A stretch of 64,000 nt of DNA, taken from assembly GCA_965228415.1 (NCBI GenBank), contig OZ245814.1:6324001-6388000 (forward strand), written 5' to 3'. A model generated the notes under the pieces. It saw only the letters and a program-made list of their open reading frames with translations, made no database searches and was not told the DNA's origin. The DNA comes from Agaribacillus sp965228415. Its GTDB lineage: Bacteria > Bacteroidota > Bacteroidia > Cytophagales > Cyclobacteriaceae. The position numbers were made by a program, and so were the translations under genes. Below are positions 18,811-27,028 of this stretch, in pieces (the first letter of the stretch is position 1; each line of letters begins with the position of its first letter).

Positions 18811-20772
18811 ATGAAGCAATTTTACCTGATTTTATTTTCCACGTTGACTTTCCTGGCTTGTATTGTATTTTCGTCATTCACGCCAGAACCTGAACCACTG
18901 GCGAACACACCAGGCGGTTATGTAAAATCTCAATATCATGGGGGTATTACCGATTTTGGGGAGGCGATCAAACTGACCCAAATGGTAGCGCTGTCACTTG
19001 ATGGAACAGGTCTCTCGGTAAGAGATCTTCAAAAATCATTTGACCAACTGAGGGTGAAATACAAAAAAATTGAATTCCTGGCAGAATATTTTGATGCGGA
19101 GTTTATCAAGGACTATATCAATGGTCCCCCGTTGAAAAGTCTTGAAAGGAATTCGCCCTCATTGAGCATTTTGGAGCCGGAGGGCTTGCAGGTATTGGAA
19201 GAGCTAATTTATGGGGAAAATCCCTTTCAGGAAAAATCAGCTATTACCAGCTTAATGGATGCGCTGGATAGAAACTTCCACTATTTTGAGTCCTACCAGC
19301 AAACGATCAGAATGGAAGACAGGTTTGTTTTCGAAGCAGCGCGGTCGCAGTTGATTAGAATATTCAGCCTTGGGTTAACCGGGTTTGACACACCGATGAC
19401 CGGCAATGCCATCAGTGAAGCTACTATATCGATGCAATCTGTATTCGAAGCATTGAAGCCTTATTTTCCCTTGGTGACGAAAGATCCGTTATTAGCTGAA
19501 ACAATAAGAAAAACTTTCGCCAGTGGTATCGAATATTTATATGAACACCAGGATTTTGATACCTTCGATCGAATGGCATTTCTGATGACTTATATAAATC
19601 CTTTATACCAGCAAATATTGGATTTGCAATTGGCGCTGGGTATAGAAACCTATTATGAAACCTCACCGCTTAACCTGAAACACTCTGTCAATTACTTTGC
19701 CGGTAATTTGTTTGATAACGATTTTTTAAACCCTTATTATTATCTGAAACTAAGAGCAAGTGAAGATAATAAAGCACTGGCAGAGTTGGGAAGAACCTTG
19801 TTTTTTGATCCTGTTTTATCGGGAAACAATGAGCGGTCCTGCGCTTCGTGCCATAAACCTGAACTCGGATTTACCGATGGTAACAGGAAAAGCATTGCTA
19901 CCGATTTTAAAGGTACTGTTAATCGCAATGCCCCCACCCTTGTCAATGCTGTATTTGCGGACAAGTATTTTTATGATTTGAGAGTAAGAGAACTGGAAGA
20001 TCAGGTGGAGCATGTGATCAATGACAATAGAGAATTTCATACTACCTATCTGGAGATATTTGAAAAGCTAGGTAAAAGTGAAGAATATGTAAACTGGTTT
20101 AGGCGCGTTTTCCCCCAATGGGAAAAAGAGCCGATTAACAAGAACACCCTTTCCAGTGCCCTTAGTGCGTATCTTAAATCTTTGTCAGGGTTTAACTCCC
20201 CCTTCGACCAATATGTCAGAGGTGAAATCAACCAATTGCCGGATGGGGTGATTAATGGCTTCAATTTATTTATGGGAAAAGCCGGCTGCGGTACCTGCCA
20301 CTTTGCTCCCACCTTCAACGGGCTTGTGCCACCTGTGTATCATGAGTCCGAGTCGGAAGTTTTAGGTGTACCGTTATCAAACCTGGATAGTGTGAAAGTC
20401 ATTGATCCGGATTTAGGCCGGTACGACGGCAATCTGAAAGAGCGGGCTGGTATTTACAAGCATTCATTCAAAACCACCACGGTAAGAAACGTAACGCTCA
20501 CCGCTCCTTATATGCATAATGGTGTTTTTGAAACATTGGAGGAGTTAGTCGATTTTTACAATGAGGGCGGAGGACAAGGTTTAGGGATGAATGTTGAGTT
20601 TCAGACTTTACCGCCGGATAAACTGGAACTGAGTGATGAAGAAAAACGTGATTTGATCAGTTTTATGGAGATATTGGTCGACACCACAGGCATGACAGCC
20701 AGGCCGGTATCCTTACCAAAGTTCCAAAACAACCCACAGTTTAATCAAAGAAAAATAGGAGGAAACTACTAA
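18811..20772 (+). CDS. Di-heme cytochrome c peroxidase/MauG-like protein with N-terminal helical domain
   Basis: A secreted or lipid-anchored protein: its signal segment ends in FLACIVFSS, where a Cys at about residue 17 gives a possible lipobox. Residues about 330-640 form a bacterial di-heme cytochrome c peroxidase, which reduces hydrogen peroxide with electrons from small cytochromes. There are two heme sites, CASCH (344-348, in LFFDPVLSGNNERSCASCH) and CGTCH (493-497), and the PYMHNG motif with the axial Met 568. The first 300 residues are an extra, mostly alpha-helical region with no recognised family, and they double the usual 330-residue length. The stop overlaps the next start (TAATG), so the CDF exporter is translationally coupled. 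Confidence 0.9.
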   Translation: MKQFYLILFSTLTFLACIVFSSFTPEPEPLANTPGGYVKSQYHGGITDFGEAIKLTQMVALSLDGTGLSVRDLQKSFDQLRVKYKKIEFLAEYFDAEFIKDYINGPPLKSLERNSPSLSILEPEGLQVLEELIYGENPFQEKSAITSLMDALDRNFHYFESYQQTIRMEDRFVFEAARSQLIRIFSLGLTGFDTPMTGNAISEATISMQSVFEALKPYFPLVTKDPLLAETIRKTFASGIEYLYEHQDFDTFDRMAFLMTYINPLYQQILDLQLALGIETYYETSPLNLKHSVNYFAGNLFDNDFLNPYYYLKLRASEDNKALAELGRTLFFDPVLSGNNERSCASCHKPELGFTDGNRKSIATDFKGTVNRNAPTLVNAVFADKYFYDLRVRELEDQVEHVINDNREFHTTYLEIFEKLGKSEEYVNWFRRVFPQWEKEPINKNTLSSALSAYLKSLSGFNSPFDQYVRGEINQLPDGVINGFNLFMGKAGCGTCHFAPTFNGLVPPVYHESESEVLGVPLSNLDSVKVIDPDLGRYDGNLKERAGIYKHSFKTTTVRNVTLTAPYMHNGVFETLEELVDFYNEGGGQGLGMNVEFQTLPPDKLELSDEEKRDLISFMEILVDTTGMTARPVSLPKFQNNPQFNQRKIGGNY

Positions 20773-21689
20773 TGAACAATAATGAACCCATTGCAAAGTA
20801 TATCCCGATTAGTATAGGAAAAGTAAATTTTAAGATGGCAAGGCTAAGTAAGAAGAAGGCATTGACAATCTGTATTGTCCTTACCTTGACCGTGATGTTG
20901 GTGGAAATAGTTTTTAGCTACATTACCCGTAGCCTGATGCTTTTCAGCGATGGCCTGCACATGCTGTCTCATGCGTTATCATTGGCGATTTCGTTGATCG
21001 CCATCATTATTGCCGGGAAAAAGGCTTCTAAAGCTTATCCGTTTGGTTACGGAAGGATTGAAATTATTGCGGCATTGATCAATGGCGTTGGCCTGTTGTT
21101 TTTTACCTTCTACATATTTTATGAGAGCACCCTGAGGATTATCGATCCGCAGGAAATAAATATTTTTGAAACCATGGGAATTGCAGTGCTTGGTTTGATC
21201 GTCAACCTGCTCACCGCCTGGATTTTGTACCTGGCTGGCCTGGAAGATTTAAATACCAAAAGCGCTTTCCTTCATTTATTGGCAGATACCTTTTCCTCCA
21301 TTGCTATTGTGCTGGGATGTTTTATAATTAAGTACACCGACTGGTTTGTCATTGATCCAATTTTAAGTATTATCGTGGGGGTAGTAATTGCAAAATGGGC
21401 TATTGGCCTGATGAGGGATGCTATCAACATTTTATTGCATAAAACCCCGGAAAAAATTAAAACGGAGGAAATTGTTAATGAGCTTAGCCATAGGTATAAT
21501 CAATCCATTGCCCTCAACAATGTAAAAGTCTGGGAAATGCATAATAATGAAATTGCAGTGGCGGGAACATTGATGTTGGATCCCATGACAGTAGCGGAAT
21601 CTGCTGCGGTTAGCAGAAACCTGAAGCATTGGCTTACACAGCGTTTTGGTATTACGGCTTTTTTTCTGGATTGGGAGGAAAAGCCTTAA
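20772..21689 (+). CDS. Cation diffusion facilitator (CDF) metal exporter
   Basis: A 305-residue CDF transporter with six membrane helices and a C-terminal cytoplasmic domain; such proteins export divalent metals in exchange for protons. The helix-2 site reads SDGLHMLSH, giving His-x3-His instead of the His-x3-Asp common in zinc CDFs, while helix 5 has HLLADTFSS (His-x3-Asp). An HxxxH at helix 2 is known from DmeF-type cobalt/nickel exporters, so the substrate may not be zinc. There is no histidine-rich loop. The start codon overlaps the peroxidase stop by one base, which indicates one transcript. Confidence 0.92.
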   Translation: MNNNEPIAKYIPISIGKVNFKMARLSKKKALTICIVLTLTVMLVEIVFSYITRSLMLFSDGLHMLSHALSLAISLIAIIIAGKKASKAYPFGYGRIEIIAALINGVGLLFFTFYIFYESTLRIIDPQEINIFETMGIAVLGLIVNLLTAWILYLAGLEDLNTKSAFLHLLADTFSSIAIVLGCFIIKYTDWFVIDPILSIIVGVVIAKWAIGLMRDAINILLHKTPEKIKTEEIVNELSHRYNQSIALNNVKVWEMHNNEIAVAGTLMLDPMTVAESAAVSRNLKHWLTQRFGITAFFLDWEEKP

Positions 21690-21694
21690 TCCAA

Positions 21695-21892
21695 TTACCT
21701 GGTTAGGCTATTTAGTACCCTGAACGGTAACGTGAAAATTGCCCTGATGAGTGAGAAAACGCCTTCTACCGCAATTCCCAATAATCGGAATGGCAGTAAC
21801 AATAGCCAGATGATAGGATAAAGGAAAAGGGCTAACAATGCCAGGGGCCAACATAATATCAGGAGAATACACCAGATGAAGAATGCCATCAT
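21695..21892 (-). CDS. Small conserved-looking membrane protein
   Basis: A 65-residue protein that is hydrophobic almost throughout (MMAFFIWCILLILCWPLALLALFLYP), with two membrane segments separated by LPFRLLG and a C-terminal amphipathic helix (FTLPFRVLNSLTR). Proteins with this pattern occur as small hypothetical membrane proteins in Bacteroidota. Function unknown. Convergent with the CDF gene, five bases apart. Confidence 0.65.
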   Translation of the reverse strand: MMAFFIWCILLILCWPLALLALFLYPIIWLLLLPFRLLGIAVEGVFSLIRAIFTLPFRVLNSLTR

Positions 21893-22248
21893 AATAAATT
21901 TAGTTTGAGTTAAGACCTATAAATGTTTTACGAAAAAAAATCTAATTAGGTATAAAATTTATTTTTTTATTTGTGAAAATGACCGGATGAGTGTAGGGTT
22001 TTAACAGAATAAGTGTTAGCCAGATTATAAAATGCCGATAATAATACTTCTATGACGCTCGTAGTCAACCATACCTCAGGGAAAATACCTATTTGTGCTA
22101 ACCATATCGTCAAAAGTTCGTATCCGGGCATCCTGATGATACGGAATTTCGTATGAAAATATACGCAATACGATAATTGTAAGATTTATGTGATAATGTG
22201 AAATTGTTTCAAAAAATATTTCCATAAATTTTCATCACAAAATGAATA
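21893..22248. other. Intergenic region of about 355 bases with an operator-like ATACG array
   Basis: AT-rich spacer upstream of the flavin-binding protein. Apart from the ATACG/CGTAT array listed at 22119-22172, no gene, promoter box or terminator is seen. Confidence 0.4.
22119..22172. promoter_or_regulatory. Operator-like array of ATACG/CGTAT elements
   Basis: Five copies of the pentamer occur in 54 bases: CGTAT 22119, ATACG 22139, CGTAT 22150, ATACG 22161, ATACG 22168. The central three read ATACG-N6-CGTAT-N6-ATACG, so start-to-start spacing is 11 bases, about one helical turn. This arrangement fits a cooperatively bound regulator upstream of the gene at 22249. Function is inferred. Confidence 0.45.
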
Positions 22249-22710
22249 GTGAAAAATATGATTAATCAGTTAAAGTCAGAACAAATCGATGAGTTGGTAG
22301 CCGATAGTGTGATCGGTACACTGATTTGTTTTGATCGTAATGAAAAAGTAAAATTTCCAATCACCTATGTGAAGGAGGGCGAATACGTTTATAGTTATTC
22401 AAAGGATTTAGAGAAAATAATGGTGATGCGTAAAGATCCAGCGGTTTTATTGAAAGTTTTTAAAGTCAGCGGTGAATCCGGATGGCTGTCTGCCAATGTG
22501 CTGGGGATCTATGAGGAATTAGATGGCATTAACGCCGAAATCGCCAGAACTATTTTGAAGGATAAATTGATGGCCTGTGCTATTAAGGATCATAGTTATG
22601 AAGTGCATGGATTAACGCCTCAATATATCCAGGGAATTGTTGAATCCTCCAATGTAATATATAGGATACATATCATTAAAAAAACCGGAAAATACCGATC
22701 CCTGCCATAG
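22249..22710 (+). CDS. Pyridoxamine 5'-phosphate oxidase-like flavin-binding protein
   Basis: A 153-residue split-barrel protein. IGTLICFDRNEKVKFPITYVKEGEYVYSYS resembles the FMN-binding first strands of PNPOx-like proteins, and the second part (VMRKDPAVLLKV, GWLSANVLGIYEEL) supplies the rest of the barrel. Family members bind FMN, F420 or heme and include nitroimidazole-resistance (Nim) and heme-oxygenase-like proteins; the substrate cannot be told. Start is GTG 22249, or ATG 22258. The gene stands alone behind the ATACG array. Confidence 0.75.
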   Translation: MKNMINQLKSEQIDELVADSVIGTLICFDRNEKVKFPITYVKEGEYVYSYSKDLEKIMVMRKDPAVLLKVFKVSGESGWLSANVLGIYEELDGINAEIARTILKDKLMACAIKDHSYEVHGLTPQYIQGIVESSNVIYRIHIIKKTGKYRSLP

Positions 22711-22752
22711 TGCTTAGAATTTAATTTCTGATTTCAGCCAGCAGCTCAAAGC

Positions 22753-23892
22753 CTAATCACTTAATATATTATAAAGGTCAATGTTAAGATAATAATGGTG
22801 GCCGTTGATGGTTCTTTTCTCCAAAACGCCCATTTCGACCAGCTGATTTAAATAGTTCCTGGCGGTATTCTCTGCATATATTTTGGCAGAGGTGAAATGT
22901 TTGACAGTGGAAAATGGTTGTTGAAACAAAACGGCTATAAGTTGATCTACTTTCCTCACATCACTGTGCAGGTGAACGGCTTGATAAATGTTCTCTTTTG
23001 CTTTAATGATGTCATTAATCTTTTGAAAGGTCAGGTTTGCCGTCACTTCCACGGCTTTTAGGATATAGGTGATCCAGGATTTCCAATCTCCACGTTGGGA
23101 AACGCCGGCCAACGTGTGATAGTAGGCATCCTTGTTATCTATTATGTACTTGCTGAGAAATAATATCGGAAAGTCGAGTAATCCTTTATGCGTTAAATAA
23201 TGAATATTGAAAACCCTGCCACTCCGGCCGTTACCATCTCTGAAAGGATGAATTGCCTCAAACTGGAAGTGCCCTATAGCCATTTTTAAAATAGGATCTA
23301 CCGGATAGGTATGATCATCGTTCATGAAAGCCAGTAAATTGGTCAATTTATCTTCCAGAATGCCCTCCCCCCTTGGCGGGGTGTAAATGGTTTGCCCGGC
23401 CAGCGGACCGCTGCCACCCTTTCTGATCAATACACTGGTAAATGGCGGGCGAATGCCATCCCTGGCCTCCTTTATTTCCCGGTACATTTCTATCAGGTAT
23501 TCAATATCAAAGGCTTCTTTCTGTTTCATGTATTCGAAACCCTTCCATAATGCCTCTCTATAGTGCAGTACTTCTTTTATCGGCCCGGATGTCTCTTCAA
23601 TTTTATTGCTGCTATAGGCTTTGTATAATTCGTCATCGGTGGTGAAGATGTTTTCAATTTCGCTGGAAGCTTTGGCCTCCTGCAAGCTGATTGTATTAAT
23701 CAGCAATCCCTGGTTTGGGATAGCAATACTTCTGCCATGCAATCTGGCCAGCGCCGCCTTGGCTTCGGCAAGATGCTCATAGATACCTATGGTGCGGTAT
23801 AAGGAGTCATCTATCGGAAGTAAGGGAAGTTCATTCCATGGTTTTTCCCTGTCAGGGTTGATTTGGTAATTCGGAAATTGATTTTCAGACAT
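22753..23892 (-). CDS. Fic-domain protein adenylyltransferase, class II, with C-terminal winged helix
   Basis: Fic enzymes transfer AMP from ATP to target proteins, and some remove it. A Fic N-terminal domain (about residues 1-95) carries the autoinhibitory motif SSEIEN (76-81, matching S/T-x3-E-G/N) ahead of the core, which makes this a class II Fic like SoFic. The catalytic motif HPFRDGNGRSGR is intact with His 215, and the beta-hairpin flap TIYTPPRGEG is present. The last 70 residues (FSTVKHFTSAKIYAENTARNYL then GVLEKRTINGHHYYLN) look like a winged helix-turn-helix, so the protein may bind DNA. At 379 residues it has the usual length. Two palindromes lie upstream of its start. No antitoxin-like partner gene is adjacent. 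Confidence 0.93.
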   Translation of the reverse strand: MSENQFPNYQINPDREKPWNELPLLPIDDSLYRTIGIYEHLAEAKAALARLHGRSIAIPNQGLLINTISLQEAKASSEIENIFTTDDELYKAYSSNKIEETSGPIKEVLHYREALWKGFEYMKQKEAFDIEYLIEMYREIKEARDGIRPPFTSVLIRKGGSGPLAGQTIYTPPRGEGILEDKLTNLLAFMNDDHTYPVDPILKMAIGHFQFEAIHPFRDGNGRSGRVFNIHYLTHKGLLDFPILFLSKYIIDNKDAYYHTLAGVSQRGDWKSWITYILKAVEVTANLTFQKINDIIKAKENIYQAVHLHSDVRKVDQLIAVLFQQPFSTVKHFTSAKIYAENTARNYLNQLVEMGVLEKRTINGHHYYLNIDLYNILSD

Positions 23893-23927
23893 TAATTAAC
23901 TACTAGTTTTGATGTTTGGTCAAATTC

Positions 23928-24012
23928 TGACCTTAATTTAAGGTAAATTTTTCACATAAACATTAATATTTAAGTTAAATAATGTTTATTGAATTTTTGA
24001 CCTTAAAAGGTC
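23928..24012. promoter_or_regulatory. Paired palindromes upstream of the Fic gene
   Basis: Two near-identical dyads lie 70 bases apart: ACCTTAA-T-TTAAGGT (23930-23944) and GACCTT-AA-AAGGTC (23999-24012), both preceded by the shared word TGACCTTAA. Between them a longer AT-rich inverted repeat (AAACATTA ... TAATGTTT, about 23958-23987) could form a hairpin. The position 38-120 bases upstream of the Fic start suits operators for autoregulation. This is inferred from the sequence pattern. Confidence 0.5.
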
Positions 24013-24170
24013 TTTGGTTTTTCTATTAAACGTAAAATTTATCGAAAAATTAAGGTATGCATAAAATTTTAGGGTATCGGCGGCCGGAATTCAACATAAA
24101 TCCGGATCAGTTTTGTATGATAAATTGCTTTGTGATCTTATTGAGTACTTCGTTGCCGCTTTAGGCTTAC

Positions 24171-25094
24171 TTATGGCTGCAAGAAAAGTAGTACCTTCTT
24201 TCGGAACTGCTTATAATAGGGCTTTTCCATCATTAAAGCATGGGCTCCCCCGCTTATTCTGATCAATTGACTCTCCGCCTTTTTAGGATGGTTTTGGTAT
24301 ATGGATTTTATTTCATCCCATTTTAAATAAGGATCCTCGTCACCGCCAATGAACAGGGTCGGAACCATCAGATCCTGTGGAATGATAAATTTTTCAGCAC
24401 TTCCTTTCATCAAATCCTTTCTGCCTCCATTGGGGCTTACATCCTGATCAAATTTCCAGCAATTGCTTAGAAATAAAGCCACAACAGGTTTTTCAGTAAT
24501 TTTATAGTCGATGATTTTATCCTTTAGCTGGAAATCAGCCGCGGCATGAGCCCAGGTATTTTGATGCCATTCCCGCGCTGGCGGGGTGCCATTGTATCCA
24601 CTGGTAATAGGGGCGTACAAAACCAATTTTCGGATCCAGGAAGCATGAGATGTAACCAGGCGACTGGTAGTTGCCGTCCCCCAACTCCAGCCCAACAGGT
24701 CCAATTGATTGATGTTAACCTTTTCCCTGATGTATTTAATGACCGCAGCAATATCTTCTGCGGCATAGGCCGTATTTACTATGAAACCATCGGCTGGTTT
24801 TTCCGATTGGCCGTAACCCGTAATATCCATGGTCCAGACCTGATATCCATTTTTTGATAAAAAATCTACCAGGCTATAATCCTTATAATCAATATGGAAT
24901 TCGTGGGAAGAATAGGTAAGCCCGTGAACCAGCAAAATGTGTTTTGTCTCTGTCTTGCCTGTTTGCCTGAATGCGTTTACATGCACATTCAGACCATGAC
25001 TTTCTACCTGGTACGGTTGATGCATGAGCTGTGCCGCACCTGGCAGCGTCAACCAGAGACATAGTAAGGTGACGAAATACATTTTTACAGTCAT
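24171..25094 (-). CDS. Secreted alpha/beta hydrolase
   Basis: A 307-residue protein with a signal peptide (residues 1-21, LPGAAQ). The alpha/beta-hydrolase fold is clear: the HGLTYSSHEF oxyanion segment, DITGYGQSEKP, the nucleophile elbow GWSWG (Ser about residue 146), the acid Asp in FIGGDEDPYLKW and the catalytic His in GGAHALMMEKP. These residues form a complete Ser-Asp-His triad. The substrate is unknown; related proteins are esterases, lipases or epoxide-hydrolase-like enzymes. Divergent from the acyl-CoA synthetase gene. Confidence 0.88.
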   Translation of the reverse strand: MTVKMYFVTLLCLWLTLPGAAQLMHQPYQVESHGLNVHVNAFRQTGKTETKHILLVHGLTYSSHEFHIDYKDYSLVDFLSKNGYQVWTMDITGYGQSEKPADGFIVNTAYAAEDIAAVIKYIREKVNINQLDLLGWSWGTATTSRLVTSHASWIRKLVLYAPITSGYNGTPPAREWHQNTWAHAAADFQLKDKIIDYKITEKPVVALFLSNCWKFDQDVSPNGGRKDLMKGSAEKFIIPQDLMVPTLFIGGDEDPYLKWDEIKSIYQNHPKKAESQLIRISGGAHALMMEKPYYKQFRKKVLLFLQP

Positions 25095-25186
25095 AAGGAC
25101 AAATTAAACATATCTGGTGCAGAATTCTGAAAATTATAGATTTTTAATATAAATTGTAATTTTTTAACTAATTGAAGTATACAAGT

Positions 25187-27028
25187 ATGCATTGGAAAAA
25201 TACGTGGACACCCAGTGAAGAAATAATCAACGCCAGCAACATTTTTAAGATGATGGAACTCCAATTTTTTGAGACCTACGAGGAGTTGTATCAATGGTCT
25301 GTGAAAGATCCCGCAGGATTTTGGAGAGACACGATGGATTTATTGGAAATAAAAATGGAAAAAAAGTATGACGAGGTACTTGACCTTTCCAATGGGGTGA
25401 CGCAGCCGATTTGGTTAAAAGGTGCGGAAATGAATATTGTTGATAGTTGTTTTAGGAACTATGACAGTGCCAAGGCAATTATTTATAAAGAGGAAGGTGG
25501 CGAGCTTGAAATTGTCAGCCACCAGCAACTGATCGCCCTGATTAATCAAGTTGCCAATGGTCTGGTAGCCATGGGCTTAAAAAAGGGAGATTATGTGGCT
25601 ATTGACATGCCGATGAACATCAAATCGGTTGCCATTTATCTGGCCATCGTCAAGGCAGGCATGGTGGCTGTAACTATAGCGGATAGTTTTGCTGCCCAGG
25701 AGATAAAAGTCAGGCTGGAAATAACAAAGCCTAAATTACTTTTTACCCAGGATAGTATAGTTCGCGGAGGTAAAACTATTCCACTTTATGACCGGGTTAA
25801 GCAAGCCGATGCGCCGTCGTGTGTGGTGATAAAGACAGGTGATCCCAACCCTGAGCTGAGACCGGAAGATCAATTGTGGGATAATTTTATAAGTACCAAT
25901 ACATTTTTTAAGTCAGTGAGCTGTGCACCAGGCGATCCCATTACCGTTTTATTCTCTTCCGGAACTACCGGTACACCAAAGGCAATTCCCTGGGATCATA
26001 CCACCCCGATCAAATGTGCCGGCGACGGGTATTTTCATCAAAACATTCAGAATGGTGATGTGGTTTGCTGGCCCACTAACCTGGGCTGGATGATGGGACC
26101 ATGGCTGGTGTTCACAACTTTGATTACCGAGTCTTCTATGGCATTGTATGGAGGCTCACCCCTGGATAAAGATTTTGGTGTATTTGTGGAACAGGCCAAA
26201 GTAACCATGTTGGGCGTCGTTCCTAGTCTTGTAAGCCATTGGAAAAATTCAGGTTGTATGGAATCTCTGAATTGGTCTAAAATTAAAACCTTTAGCTCGA
26301 CCGGTGAGGTCAGCAACCCGGAAGACATGCAATATCTGATGAACCTGGCGGGCAATAAGCCTGTCATTGAATACTGCGGGGGTACCGAAATAGGGGGAGG
26401 GTATATTTCAGGGGCTGTCATGTTTCCGGCCACACCCGGAGCCTTTACCATGCCAACCCTTGGAACAGCCTTTGTATTGCTCGACGAAAATAATGAAGAA
26501 ACCGACAACGGCGAAGTGTTTATTATCCCTCCTACGATGGGACTGTCTACCAGGCTTTTGAACCAGGACCACGACCAGGTTTATTATCAGGGTGCGCCGG
26601 TAATTAATGGTAAAATAACCAGAAGACATGGTGACCGGATAGAAAGATTGCCCAATGGCTATTTCCGTGGACAGGGCAGAACAGATGACGCGATGAACTT
26701 AGGTGGTATCAAGGTCAGCTCTATACAAATTGAAGAAATACTAAATTCACTTAACCTGTTCAAAGAAACTGCGGCGGTAGCTGTTCCCTCTGCCGAAGGT
26801 GGCCCGGCAAACCTGGTTATATATGGGGTGGAAAAAACCTCTGACCTGTCCTTTGAGGAAAAACTGCAAGCCGTACAAAAGGCTATTAAGGAACAATTAA
26901 ACCCGCTGTTCAAGGCTGAGGATCTGGTGCTGATAGATCATTTACCCCGTACCGCCTCTAACAAGGTGATGCGCCGAAAATTGCGGGAAATGTATAGAGA
27001 AGCGCGCAAAACAGGCCAATATGATTAA
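25187..27028 (+). CDS. AMP-dependent acyl-CoA (acetyl/acetoacetyl-CoA-like) synthetase
   Basis: An ANL-superfamily ligase that activates a short carboxylate as an acyl-adenylate and then forms the CoA thioester. Start taken at ATG 25187; a TTG five codons upstream is also in frame. The P-loop-like motif FSSGTTGTPKAI, the YCGGTEIGGG motif, the hinge Asp in GDRIERLPNGYFRGQGRTDD and the C-terminal Lys region TASNKVMRRKLREM are intact. Size (613 residues) and the N-terminal WxTPSEEI / FW segments resemble acetyl-CoA synthetase-like enzymes such as plant AAE17/18. Its end overlaps the pgeF start by eight bases, so the two are cotranscribed. Confidence 0.9.
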   Translation: MHWKNTWTPSEEIINASNIFKMMELQFFETYEELYQWSVKDPAGFWRDTMDLLEIKMEKKYDEVLDLSNGVTQPIWLKGAEMNIVDSCFRNYDSAKAIIYKEEGGELEIVSHQQLIALINQVANGLVAMGLKKGDYVAIDMPMNIKSVAIYLAIVKAGMVAVTIADSFAAQEIKVRLEITKPKLLFTQDSIVRGGKTIPLYDRVKQADAPSCVVIKTGDPNPELRPEDQLWDNFISTNTFFKSVSCAPGDPITVLFSSGTTGTPKAIPWDHTTPIKCAGDGYFHQNIQNGDVVCWPTNLGWMMGPWLVFTTLITESSMALYGGSPLDKDFGVFVEQAKVTMLGVVPSLVSHWKNSGCMESLNWSKIKTFSSTGEVSNPEDMQYLMNLAGNKPVIEYCGGTEIGGGYISGAVMFPATPGAFTMPTLGTAFVLLDENNEETDNGEVFIIPPTMGLSTRLLNQDHDQVYYQGAPVINGKITRRHGDRIERLPNGYFRGQGRTDDAMNLGGIKVSSIQIEEILNSLNLFKETAAVAVPSAEGGPANLVIYGVEKTSDLSFEEKLQAVQKAIKEQLNPLFKAEDLVLIDHLPRTASNKVMRRKLREMYREARKTGQYD

